From the NCBI GenBank assembly GCA_002148405.1, contig MUGG01000153.1, forward strand, positions 19,983-83,982: a DNA stretch of 64,000 bases. The letters run 5' to 3'. The position numbers and the translations under genes are program-made. The stretch's first letter is position 1. Each line of letters begins with the position of its first letter. The stretch is from Alkalinema sp. CACIAM 70d (GTDB lineage: Bacteria; Cyanobacteriota; Cyanobacteriia; Leptolyngbyales; Leptolyngbyaceae). Shown here in pieces: positions 25,860 through 34,091 of the stretch. The notes below the pieces were generated by a model. It saw only the letters and a program-made list of their open reading frames with translations, did no database searches and was not told the DNA's origin.

Positions 25860-26351
25860 AAGTCGTCAAGGTTACGTAGATACGGTGAGTAGTGAAATAC
25901 GGGCATTAACTCTGGGTGTTAATTTCGGCAAATCAGTCAGAATCAGCGTTTTTATTTTATCCAGGATTGATAGATTGAGCGGCGATTCATAGGCTTACCT
26001 TAACCAAGAGCCCTGACAAGTACTGTAGACTGGCAGCAACCTTAGGTAGACAAGTTGGATTAGGTTAGACAAGTCATAGGATTGGACAACTGTGGACGGT
26101 CTAGCCACAGTGACTAGCAGTCGTGTCTGTAATGGGGTGTCTGTAATGTAGCCTAACCCCCTCAACCACGATCGATCCCCTCAGGCAATTCCGTATTTCT
26201 ACGAATAGTTTAAATGTACTATATTAGCCGTAACGAGTAACTTTATCCAAGGATTCTAAAATAATCGTCGGGAACGACCCAGAATTGGGGTATCCTCTCT
26301 TAGATTCAAACCGCTTAAGGTGCCGAAATTATATTCAACTTGAGTAATTCG
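25860..26351. other. Divergent promoter region
   Basis: It lies between the coiled-coil gene (minus) and the HpsJ-like gene (plus). It holds a 12-bp repeat, gtgtctgtaatg, at 26123-26134 and 26137-26148, and an AT-rich part (26190-26240). No small gene or RNA was recognised. Confidence 0.45.
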
Positions 26352-27188
26352 ATGAAATCAGCAACCTCCACCCTCTCAGCCCCCTTTATTCTCAAAGTTG
26401 CCGGATCAGTCATTCTGTTATCTGCACTGGTAGACTACCTTTCACTTTTAATTCCCTTCCAAGCTTCTAGCAAGGAGTGGGTGATCACTACCGTTAGTCA
26501 GTCGATCGATCGAGGGTTTGTACCCTTGGTTGGCCTGGTTCTCCTATATGTTGCTTACTTTCTAGAAAGCGGCACCGTAGCGCCCCAAGGCAAATCTCCC
26601 TTTGTGACAGGCCGGTTCTGGGCGATCGTGCTTTCCTGCCTGTTTGGCTTGGGCTTCCTCCTTTCCAGCCCCGCCTACTTCCTCAACAGCGGCGACTTGG
26701 TGACCAATCGTCTTAAGGATATTTCCGATAACCGCGATCGCGTGGTTGCCCAGACGACCCAAGAAGAACAGACCTTGGAGTTGCAAGTTCAGCAACGCTT
26801 AGGCCAGTTGCAGGATCAGGTCAAGGACAAAGCCAAATTGGATCAGGAACTGAAGGCATTGACCGAAGCCGTCAATAGCGGTCAACTCAAAGGTGACCAA
26901 TTGGAACAGGCTAAAAAAGCTCAACAGGATTTAGAAAAGCTGAAAGCAGATCCAAATCACCTTAATAATATGGCCAAAGAATTTAAAGAGAAAGAATTGA
27001 TGCGGATTCGAGAAAATCGCAAAAAGGTGGAAGATCAAGCCAAAAAACTGACGGATCAAACTAACACAGATGTGACTAAAACCCGCATTCGGATGGCGTT
27101 AAATAGCCTGCTGTTCGCGATCGCTTACACCATCATTGGCTGGGTTGGCTTAGCGGAAATGGGTATTTTCAGCAAGCCCCAGCGGTAA
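26352..27188 (+). CDS. HpsJ-like membrane protein
   Basis: The 278-residue product has three N-terminal membrane helices (VAGSVILLSALVDYLSLLI, VGLVLLYVAYFLES, FWAIVLSCLFGLGFLLSSPA), a long charged helical region (about residues 115-240) and one C-terminal helix (LLFAIAYTIIGWVGLAEMG). This layout fits the HpsJ family, associated with hormogonium polysaccharide in filamentous cyanobacteria, but the match is by architecture more than by motif. The ATG at 26352 is preferred over an in-frame TTG at 26340. A glycosyltransferase gene follows beyond a terminator, which supports a surface-polysaccharide context. Confidence 0.65.
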   Translation: MKSATSTLSAPFILKVAGSVILLSALVDYLSLLIPFQASSKEWVITTVSQSIDRGFVPLVGLVLLYVAYFLESGTVAPQGKSPFVTGRFWAIVLSCLFGLGFLLSSPAYFLNSGDLVTNRLKDISDNRDRVVAQTTQEEQTLELQVQQRLGQLQDQVKDKAKLDQELKALTEAVNSGQLKGDQLEQAKKAQQDLEKLKADPNHLNNMAKEFKEKELMRIRENRKKVEDQAKKLTDQTNTDVTKTRIRMALNSLLFAIAYTIIGWVGLAEMGIFSKPQR

Positions 27189-27261
27189 CTCGGGCTGCTG
27201 CAATCGGTCTTGATAACGCTGCTTTGAGCCAGTTAGTGCTTTCTGGAATTCGGGCAATCTG

Positions 27262-27323
27262 AAATGAGAATTGAGCATCCCAGAGGCCCCCAAAGCCTCG
27301 ATCGCTCAATTCTCATTTTTTAT
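27262..27323 (+). terminator. Rho-independent terminator after the HpsJ-like gene
   Basis: A 15-bp stem, aaatgagaattgagc (27262-27276) and gctcaattctcattt (27304-27318), encloses an inner gaggc/gcctc stem and is followed by TTTTTTA. It separates the HpsJ-like gene from the glycosyltransferase. Confidence 0.85.
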
Positions 27324-27343
27324 ATTTCAAACTGCGGATCCAC

Positions 27344-28348
27344 ATGACAATGAGTAGTGACGCTGGGGCAGCTATGTTTTCCATCTACATCCTCACCTAC
27401 AACGAAGAATTGGATATTGCAGCCTGCTTAGACTCAGCGCTGCTCTCCGATGATGTGATTGTGGTGGACTCCTTTAGCAGCGATCGCACCGTTGAAATTG
27501 CCCAGCGCTACACCCAAAACCATCCGGTTCGTGTCGTCCAACATGCCTTTGAAAGCCACGGCAAACAGCGCACCTGGATGCTGCGATCGATCCCCACCAA
27601 GTATGAGTGGGTATACATCCTGGAAGCCGATGAACTTATGACACCGGAACTGTTCCAAGAATGTCTGTGCACCATCCAGCAGCCAGAACACATCGGCTAC
27701 TACGTGGCGGAACGGGTCATGTTCATGGGCCGATGGATCAAGCACAGCACCCAATACCCACGCTACCAAATGCGGCTGTTCCGCAAAGACAAAGTTTGGT
27801 TTTCGGACTATGGCCATACGGAACGGGAAGTGTGCGAAGGTTCCACTGGATTTCTCAAAGAGACCTACCCCCACTACACCCAAGGCAAGGGCTTTGAGCG
27901 CTGGTTTGACAAACACAACACCTACTCCACCAACGAAGCGAAGGAAACCGTCCGACAACTGGCACAAGGCCAAGTCAACTGGCGGAACTTATTTTTTGGC
28001 AAAACAGAAGTTGAACGACGCCATGCCCTCAAAGATCTCTCGCAACGGGTTCCCTTTCGCCCCTTAGTTCGCTGGATCTACATGTATTTCTTTCTGGGGG
28101 GAATTCTGGATGGTCGAGCGGGGTTTGCCTGGTGCACCCTCCAAGCGTTTTACGAATACATGATTTTGCTGAAGGTCTGGGAGTTGCGCCACATGCCTGT
28201 CCCGTCTTTACCTGACCTGCCGTCGGAAGCTGCCGCCGCTCTTGAGGAACCTAAGGGCTTGGAGCGAGGTAATACCGCCAGAAGTGCTCTCGCCAAGAGT
28301 GATCCCGCTATGAGTGATCCCGGCACGATCGTAGAAAATGTTAAGTAA
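27344..28348 (+). CDS. Family 2 glycosyltransferase (WaaE/KdtX-like)
   Basis: The 334-residue enzyme has an N-terminal GT-A fold: SIYILTYNEELDIAACLDS, DVIVVDSFSSDRT and the metal/nucleotide box ILEADEL. It continues with the RLFRKDKVWF and GHTEREVCEG blocks seen in WaaE-like transferases, and ends in an amphipathic region (IYMYFFLGGILDGRAGF) that could sit on the membrane. It probably adds a sugar to a surface glycan; donor and acceptor are unknown. Near the C-terminus a 15-bp in-frame duplication gives SDPAM-SDPG. An internal ATG (27374) may be the true start, as the first residues look untypical. Confidence 0.85.
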   Translation: MTMSSDAGAAMFSIYILTYNEELDIAACLDSALLSDDVIVVDSFSSDRTVEIAQRYTQNHPVRVVQHAFESHGKQRTWMLRSIPTKYEWVYILEADELMTPELFQECLCTIQQPEHIGYYVAERVMFMGRWIKHSTQYPRYQMRLFRKDKVWFSDYGHTEREVCEGSTGFLKETYPHYTQGKGFERWFDKHNTYSTNEAKETVRQLAQGQVNWRNLFFGKTEVERRHALKDLSQRVPFRPLVRWIYMYFFLGGILDGRAGFAWCTLQAFYEYMILLKVWELRHMPVPSLPDLPSEAAAALEEPKGLERGNTARSALAKSDPAMSDPGTIVENVK

Positions 28349-28646
28349 GCTACAATAGGTTTACAAAATTAGTCAATTTACGATTGAAATATTCAAGATC
28401 TCTCAATCGATCCCCATAAGCCTCAAAATTAGAATTTAGGCTAACTCAGACTTGCAACATTTCTTTACTAGTCTTACAACTAGATGTAGAGATCGAGTTT
28501 TAGTCAATTCTTGAGTCCATTCAGGTAAGTCCATTCAGCTGATTAGCACATTACCGACTGTGCTTTGACCTAATTGTGTTTTATAGCGATCGGGATCGCT
28601 GTTGCAAACTTGCACTGACAACTTGCGGGGAGAGGCCACTACCAAA
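28349..28646. other. AT-rich gap with nothing recognised
   Basis: About 300 bases between the glycosyltransferase and the DUF502 gene. It is AT-rich from 28360 to 28500. No hairpin terminator, small gene or RNA stood out; the promoter of the DUF502-nusB-ftsY cluster is expected here. Confidence 0.4.
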
Positions 28647-29390
28647 ATGCTAAACCGCCTAAAACAAGATCTGAAAAATGACCTGATTGCAGGTCTGTTA
28701 GTGGTAATTCCACTGGCGACAACAATCTGGCTGACCTATACCATCGCCACTTGGGTCATTGAGTTTTTGACCCGAATCCCGAAGCAACTGAATCCCTTTG
28801 ATGGCTTGCATCCCCTGTTGGTCAATCTGCTAGATTTCTTAGTTGGATTAACGGTTCCTCTCGTTTCCATTCTGGCGATCGGTTTGATGGCTCGCAACAT
28901 TGCTGGACGGTGGCTCCTAGAAGTCGGAGAAAGCGTGCTCCAAGCCATTCCCCTCGCAGGACAAGTCTACAAAACCCTGAAGCAGCTTTTAGAAACCGTC
29001 CTCAAGGATTCAGCCGGCAAATTTCGGCGAGTCGTGCTGGTGGAATATCCCCGCGAAGGCGTTTGGTCCCTAGGGTTTGTCACGGGTACCATTAGCGCTG
29101 AGATTCAATCCCACTTCAGCGGCACCATGCTCAGCGTTTTCGTGCCAACCACCCCAAATCCCACCACGGGCTGGTATGCGGTGGTACCGGAAACGGCGGT
29201 GATCAATCTAGCGATGCCGATCGAAGATGCCTTCAAAGTCATTGTCTCTGGTGGCATTGTCAGTCCTGATGCCTTAACCACAGTGCCTCCCGGTAGCGCG
29301 ATCGCTGGCTCAGACACCCTGCCCATCAACCAACTTTTGGAGCGGGATTTGCAACCCGTGACGATCGAAGACCCTTCTAATGTAAGATAA
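28647..29390 (+). CDS. DUF502 family membrane protein
   Basis: The 247-residue product belongs to the DUF502 group: KNDLIAGLLVVIPLATTIWL forms the first membrane helix, VPLVSILAIGLMA the second. Then come RWLLEVGESVLQAIPLAGQV, VLVEYPREGVWSLGFVTG, VFVPTTPNPTTGWYAVVPE and the C-terminal FKVIVSGGIVSP. The family has no firm function; it may resemble plant LCV-like proteins. The ATG at 28647 follows a GGGGAGAGG ribosome site; a TTG opening at 28602 is unlikely. It is followed closely by nusB and ftsY, an arrangement known from other cyanobacteria. Confidence 0.9.
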   Translation: MLNRLKQDLKNDLIAGLLVVIPLATTIWLTYTIATWVIEFLTRIPKQLNPFDGLHPLLVNLLDFLVGLTVPLVSILAIGLMARNIAGRWLLEVGESVLQAIPLAGQVYKTLKQLLETVLKDSAGKFRRVVLVEYPREGVWSLGFVTGTISAEIQSHFSGTMLSVFVPTTPNPTTGWYAVVPETAVINLAMPIEDAFKVIVSGGIVSPDALTTVPPGSAIAGSDTLPINQLLERDLQPVTIEDPSNVR

Positions 29391-29427
29391 GCAAGCCAAT
29401 CCGAACCTCGTCAATTTTTATCACGCC

Positions 29428-30069
29428 ATGCAAGCTCGTCGTATTGCCCGTGAACTCGCCCTTCTGAGCCTCAGCCAAATGCCCAGCAAACCAGAACGGC
29501 TGAATGCGCAGTCCCTGCAAGACATTGTGGTGGCTGCGGTGCGGACTTTGGCATCAGAGGCACGGGATACCTTGGAGACAGCCTCGGCGGAATTGCAACG
29601 GAGTAATAGTCAACTGCTGGATAGTGAAACCCGCGCCAGCAATCCTGACGCGGCAAAAGAAATGCTGAAGGAATCCATTCGGTTGACGCAGGAAGCCATT
29701 AACCGCCTCGGCCATACGTTAGAGATTCCTGAATTTTTGCAACTGTCCAATCAAAAGGATGTACGGAATTACGCCCTTGAGATTTTGGGACGGTTTCAAA
29801 CCGATCGCGCCACAGTGGATGAGCTATTAAATCAATCCCTAGTAGATTGGCAGTTAAATCGGCTGGCAGGCATCGATCGGGATTTATTGCGCATTGCCGT
29901 CGTAGAGATGATGTTTTTAGGCACTGCGCCAGAAGTGGCAATCAACGAAGCGGTGGAATTGGCCAAACGCTACAGCGAAGAAGATGGCCATCGCTTTATC
30001 AATGGCGTTCTCCGCCGTGCCTACGAGCAAATCAAAGGGGGCATTCAGGCGAGTGCATCCCAGTCCTAA
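29428..30069 (+). CDS. nusB: Transcription antitermination factor NusB
   Basis: NusB binds boxA RNA with ribosomal protein S10 during rRNA transcription. The 213-residue product has the family start (ARRIARELALLSLSQM) and the C-terminal block NRLAGIDRDLLRIAVVEMMF, APEVAINEAVELAKRYSEED and RFINGVLRRAYEQI. A middle insert of about 60 residues (SEARDTLETASAELQRSNSQ onwards) makes it longer than the roughly 140-residue enterobacterial protein, as is usual in cyanobacteria. It lies between the DUF502 gene and ftsY and is probably part of one transcript with them. Confidence 0.93.
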   Translation: MQARRIARELALLSLSQMPSKPERLNAQSLQDIVVAAVRTLASEARDTLETASAELQRSNSQLLDSETRASNPDAAKEMLKESIRLTQEAINRLGHTLEIPEFLQLSNQKDVRNYALEILGRFQTDRATVDELLNQSLVDWQLNRLAGIDRDLLRIAVVEMMFLGTAPEVAINEAVELAKRYSEEDGHRFINGVLRRAYEQIKGGIQASASQS

Positions 30070-30175
30070 CCAGCACGGCAGCCTTCGGAAAACCTCACTT
30101 AGGCCAGTAGAACGCGGCAGCAGTTCATCTTGTAGGATTTAGAGTGGTTCCTTCGCAGTTGTTTGGGTAAGGTCA

Positions 30176-31837
30176 ATGACGTTTAACTGGTTCAATCGCA
30201 AGCTCAACGAGCAGCCGGAAACTAATAAAGCTGCTGAACCCAGTGAGACCCCATCCGAGACCAGTGAACAGGCTGCCCCACCGTCCCAGGAGGAGTATCT
30301 CAATTTTGCGAAGCTAGCCTACGAAAACCTCAAGAAAAAGCAGGCCGCTCAAGCAGAAGAGTCTTCTGTCCCGGAATCCGCTGAAGAAGATTCTGTGCTT
30401 GCAGAAGCTGCCACTGAGGTTGAGCCAGAAGCCACTGAGCCAGAAACCACTGAGCTAGAAGCCACTCAGCCAGAAACCACTGAGCCAGAAACTGATGTAA
30501 CGGTCACAGATACAGCAACAGATACATCAGTAGACACAATGGAGGCGACTTCTGAAGTCATCACTTCTGAGTCAAAAGTGACCCCGATCGCCCCCACCCA
30601 CCCGACTGAAACTGAGGCCACTCCTGTCTTGGCTGCGGAAGTCACCACTGGCACTCGTGAAGAAGAAAGCGCAACGCCTCAACCCCTTTGGTTGAGGGCT
30701 GAGGCCGATCGGGAAGCACGCTTAGAACGACTGCGAGAAACGGCGATCGAAGAACCGGAACCGATCGTGGCTCAACCCGCAGCAGCGAAAGTTGCAACGC
30801 CGCCACAACCCGTCTATGAACCGATCGATCTCGATGATGGTTTCATTTGGTCTGCGGAAGTGTTAGCGGCCCAAGGTCGGCGAATTGAAGACATTACGAT
30901 CGAAGAAATCACTTGGCTGAAACGGTTGCGCCAAGGGCTGGATAAAACCCGACGGGGTTTGATTAACCAACTTAAGGCGATCGTGGGGCAGGGGCCGCTA
31001 AATGAAGATGCGGTGATGGAAATTGAATCCCTGCTGCTGCAAGCCGATGTGGGGGTTGCTGCCACGGATGCGATCATTGAAGGATTGCAGAGTAAATTAC
31101 GGGAAGAAGCTCTGCCACCAGATCAGGCGATCGCCTACCTTAAGCAACTTCTGCGGGACATGCTGGAACAACCTGTGCGGGAAGGCGGCTTCAAACGTGG
31201 CTTTGGCCCGGAAAAAGATAAGCTGAATATCTGGTTAATGACCGGGGTCAATGGCGCAGGTAAGACCACCACGATCGGTAAAATTGCTCATGTGGCCAGC
31301 AAGTCCGGCTACCAGTGTTTGATTGCAGCGGCAGATACCTTCCGGGCAGCGGCGGTGGAGCAGGTGAAAGTCTGGGGACGACGTAGCGATGTGGAAGTCA
31401 TCGCCAACCCTGGCCAGAATACCGACCCAGCGGCAGTGGTGTTTGATGCCATTACTTCAGCCCAGTCGCGGGGCACGGAATTACTGCTGGTGGATACCGC
31501 TGGTCGTTTGCAGAATAAGAAAAACCTGATGGATGAGTTGGCCAAAGTTCGCCGCATCATTGACAAAAAAGCGGAAGGGGCCAATGTTGAAGCGTTGCTT
31601 GTCCTGGATTCTACCCTAGGACAAAACGGTCTCCAGCAAGCCAAGGTCTTTGCGGAAGCTGCTCAGTTGAGCGGAGTTGTTTTAACGAAGTTGGATGGAA
31701 CGGCGAAAGGGGGGGTGGCCTTAGCGGTGGTTCAACAACTTGGCTTACCGATTCGCTTTATTGGTGCGGGGGAAGGGATTGAAGATCTCCGGCCGTTCTC
31801 AAGCTATGAATTTGTCGAAGCATTGATTAGCGGCTAA
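30176..31837 (+). CDS. ftsY: Signal recognition particle receptor FtsY
   Basis: FtsY is the GTPase receptor that docks SRP-bound ribosomes at the membrane. The 553-residue product has an acidic, repetitive N-terminal domain (about residues 15-200, with ATEPETTE-type repeats), a helical N domain, and the NG GTPase core: GVNGAGKTTTIGK (G1), DTFRAAAVEQ, LLVDTAGRLQNK (G3), TKLDGTAKGG (G4) and FIGAGEGIEDLRPF. The acidic N-terminal tail is typical of receptors that bind membranes directly. A 12-bp-scale repeat coding for the TEPET motifs may vary in copy number between strains. Confidence 0.95.
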   Translation: MTFNWFNRKLNEQPETNKAAEPSETPSETSEQAAPPSQEEYLNFAKLAYENLKKKQAAQAEESSVPESAEEDSVLAEAATEVEPEATEPETTELEATQPETTEPETDVTVTDTATDTSVDTMEATSEVITSESKVTPIAPTHPTETEATPVLAAEVTTGTREEESATPQPLWLRAEADREARLERLRETAIEEPEPIVAQPAAAKVATPPQPVYEPIDLDDGFIWSAEVLAAQGRRIEDITIEEITWLKRLRQGLDKTRRGLINQLKAIVGQGPLNEDAVMEIESLLLQADVGVAATDAIIEGLQSKLREEALPPDQAIAYLKQLLRDMLEQPVREGGFKRGFGPEKDKLNIWLMTGVNGAGKTTTIGKIAHVASKSGYQCLIAAADTFRAAAVEQVKVWGRRSDVEVIANPGQNTDPAAVVFDAITSAQSRGTELLLVDTAGRLQNKKNLMDELAKVRRIIDKKAEGANVEALLVLDSTLGQNGLQQAKVFAEAAQLSGVVLTKLDGTAKGGVALAVVQQLGLPIRFIGAGEGIEDLRPFSSYEFVEALISG

Positions 31838-31953
31838 TGCCGATCGAGACGCCCCCTTGATGCAACGAAAACTCGACTTGCTTTCAGGGGGTGCAACTTC
31901 AATGGGCAGTATTCACTGGTGACCGCTTTGCTTGAAAGTAGCCAGTCTGTCCG

Positions 31954-32634
31954 CTAGGCTGCGAGGGGGTGTGTGTGGGATAGAACCGCTGCGATCGGGC
32001 ATTCCGCCAGTAAGGCTGCACTTTCAGGCGCTAACGTTTCTCGGAGGTTGCGTACCTGTTGCAGAATAGCCAATTCCTTGGCGTAGTCTGGGTTAGTCGC
32101 GATCGTTTGCCAGTCTTGGTTTTCCTGCTGCAATAGGTGAATCACGACATTCAAATTGGACAACGGATTGCGCAGTTCTTGGTAAAAGTAATTCAACAAC
32201 CCATCATGACGATTGTTGAGGTCTTCTCCCCCAGTGGCACCCGCATTCAACTGTTGAGTTAATGCTGCATACTTATTTAATCGCGCTGAAATGGCTGCGA
32301 ATAACTCCTCTGGTGTGAAGGGCTTAAACAGATAATCATCTGCTCCCAACTCCATGCCTCGGCGCAAGTCCGCTTTGGTGGTACGAGCGGTCAGAAAAAT
32401 AAACGGCAGCGCTGATGTATCAGGATTCTGGCGCATTTGATGCAGGACAGTAAAGCCATCAACCTCCGGCATGTGCACATCACACAGCACCATATCCGGT
32501 TGTTGCTGCTGAGCGAGCTGTAGTCCCGTAGGCCCATCACAGGCCGCGATCGTTTGAAATCCTTCGACTTCAAGCAAATCAATCAAGCATTCCCGGACGT
32601 TTTTATCGTCCTCAATCACCAAAATTGTCTTCAT
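31954..32634 (-). CDS. Response regulator with degenerate kinase-like tail
   Basis: The 226-residue product has an intact receiver domain: acidic pair Glu8-Asp9-Asp10, phosphoacceptor Asp52 in CDVHMPEVDG, Thr82 and Lys104 in LFKPF. The C-terminal 100 residues carry no DNA-binding domain. Instead they include NYFYQELRNPLSNL, which looks like a histidine-kinase H-box (HELRNPL) with Gln152 in place of the histidine. It may be a phosphate-receiving adaptor. It follows the hybrid kinase gene by 47 bases on the same strand, so the two are probably an operon and a signalling pair. Confidence 0.85.
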   Translation of the reverse strand: MKTILVIEDDKNVRECLIDLLEVEGFQTIAACDGPTGLQLAQQQQPDMVLCDVHMPEVDGFTVLHQMRQNPDTSALPFIFLTARTTKADLRRGMELGADDYLFKPFTPEELFAAISARLNKYAALTQQLNAGATGGEDLNNRHDGLLNYFYQELRNPLSNLNVVIHLLQQENQDWQTIATNPDYAKELAILQQVRNLRETLAPESAALLAECPIAAVLSHTHPLAA

Positions 32635-32681
32635 AGTTCTAGATGCACCTAAAGGAAACCGACTGCAAGTAGTACCTGGAA

Positions 32682-33827
32682 TTAAGCAACCACTGAAGAC
32701 GGTTGGTGTAGCAAGGTCTGCGCCAACGGTAGAGTTACCGTAAACGTCGTTCCTTGACCCACCTCGCTTTGAAATTCCACACGACCACCATGGCGGTCAA
32801 CACATTGTTTGACGATCGCCAGTCCCAAGCCCGTACCGGGAATCGTGCGAACATTGCTGGCGCGGTGGAATTCATGGAAGAGCTTAGCCTGATCGGCGAT
32901 CGGGATACCAATACCCTGATCTTGGATCCGAAAGACTACTTCCTCTGTTCTACACACTAAGTCAAAGACAATACTTTGACCTTGGGGAGAATACTTAATT
33001 GCATTGGATAGTAAATTCCCTAAAATATGGCGTACAAGGCGCTCATCTAAGCAATATTGGGTATTTCGGCTCTGGAGGCAGTCAGGCGAGTACGTAAAAA
33101 CCACAGGATGGGTAGACTCTTCGGGTGGTTGAAGATCATGAAGTATCTCATGGCAGACCTGAAGCAGATTCAAGGGCTGAGGCTGGTAGGACAATTTGCC
33201 CGCTTCGGCTTCCCCGATCGTTAAGACATCATCTAATAATTGATGCATCCGTCGAATCGATCCATGGATTCGCTGAAAGTAGGCATCTCGTTTATCGTCA
33301 GCCAGTTGTGCCCCATACCGGTTTAATAGCTCTGTAGAGAACAAAATTGAATTCAAAGGATTACGAAACTCATGGGCCACCATAGAGACAAAACGGGCTT
33401 GCACCTCACAGAGTTCTTGTTGTTGCTGTAGGGATTCCCGCAGCGCAGTTTCGGATTGGTGCCGTGCGATCGCAACGTCGATCGTTGCGATCAGTTCGTC
33501 CTCGGAACAGGAGGAGCGGAGATAGCCATAGGGTTGCGTTGCCTTGGCTCTTTCAAAGGTGGGGGAAGAGAAATCTTGGGCTAAGTAAACCACGGGGCAG
33601 TGGAAATTATGCTGAATTTGTTCGGTCGTAGCAATGCCGTCAAGATCTCCCTGAAGTTGAATCCCCATGAGGACAAGATCAGGTAACAGTTGCTGCACTT
33701 GCACGATCGCAGCCTTACCTTCCGCCACCTGTCCCACCACCTCATAGCCTGCCTGACATAACCGGGTTTTGACAGATCGGGCAAGGATATCATCCGCTTC
33801 AACAATCAGGATCTGGAGCTTGGGCAT
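32682..33827 (-). CDS. Hybrid histidine kinase with degenerate receiver
   Basis: The 381-residue protein starts with a receiver-like domain in which the phosphoacceptor Asp is Gly55 (DLVLMGIQLQG) and the conserved Lys region reads GYLRSS, so it cannot be phosphorylated in the usual way. A complete kinase follows: H-box FVSMVAHEFRNPL with His152, N-box LLSNAIKYSP, G1 DQGIGIP, F-box and G2 GTGLGLAIV. No membrane segment is present, so it acts in the cytoplasm. The likely partner is the response regulator encoded 47 bases downstream, which keeps its Asp but has a broken H-box. Confidence 0.88.
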   Translation of the reverse strand: MPKLQILIVEADDILARSVKTRLCQAGYEVVGQVAEGKAAIVQVQQLLPDLVLMGIQLQGDLDGIATTEQIQHNFHCPVVYLAQDFSSPTFERAKATQPYGYLRSSCSEDELIATIDVAIARHQSETALRESLQQQQELCEVQARFVSMVAHEFRNPLNSILFSTELLNRYGAQLADDKRDAYFQRIHGSIRRMHQLLDDVLTIGEAEAGKLSYQPQPLNLLQVCHEILHDLQPPEESTHPVVFTYSPDCLQSRNTQYCLDERLVRHILGNLLSNAIKYSPQGQSIVFDLVCRTEEVVFRIQDQGIGIPIADQAKLFHEFHRASNVRTIPGTGLGLAIVKQCVDRHGGRVEFQSEVGQGTTFTVTLPLAQTLLHQPSSVVA

Positions 33828-34069
33828 AGGCTAACCCATGGAGTACAGGTGGATTGGCAGTGGGAAAGGACAAGCTGGTGAATGGAGTAGATAGGCTATT
33901 CCGTCTATCTGACGGTTACTTGCTAAACGGTGCGAAGAGGAATGTCCGCAGAAAAATTACGGTGAGATAGTTTTAGCTTGCCCACGGAAACAGGTGGATG
34001 TACCAGGAAAACGGTAAATTAATGGATGGCGATCTTAGATATAGATCAAGTGATCTAAAGAGTGGAGCG

Positions 34070-34091
34070 GTGCAAAACACGTGCAAAACAC
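34070..34091. repeat. 11-bp tandem repeat that duplicates a start codon
   Basis: The unit gtgcaaaacac occurs exactly at 34070-34080 and 34081-34091. Each copy begins with GTG. The second GTG (34081) is the presumed glcE start; the first is out of frame with it. Confidence 0.8.
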
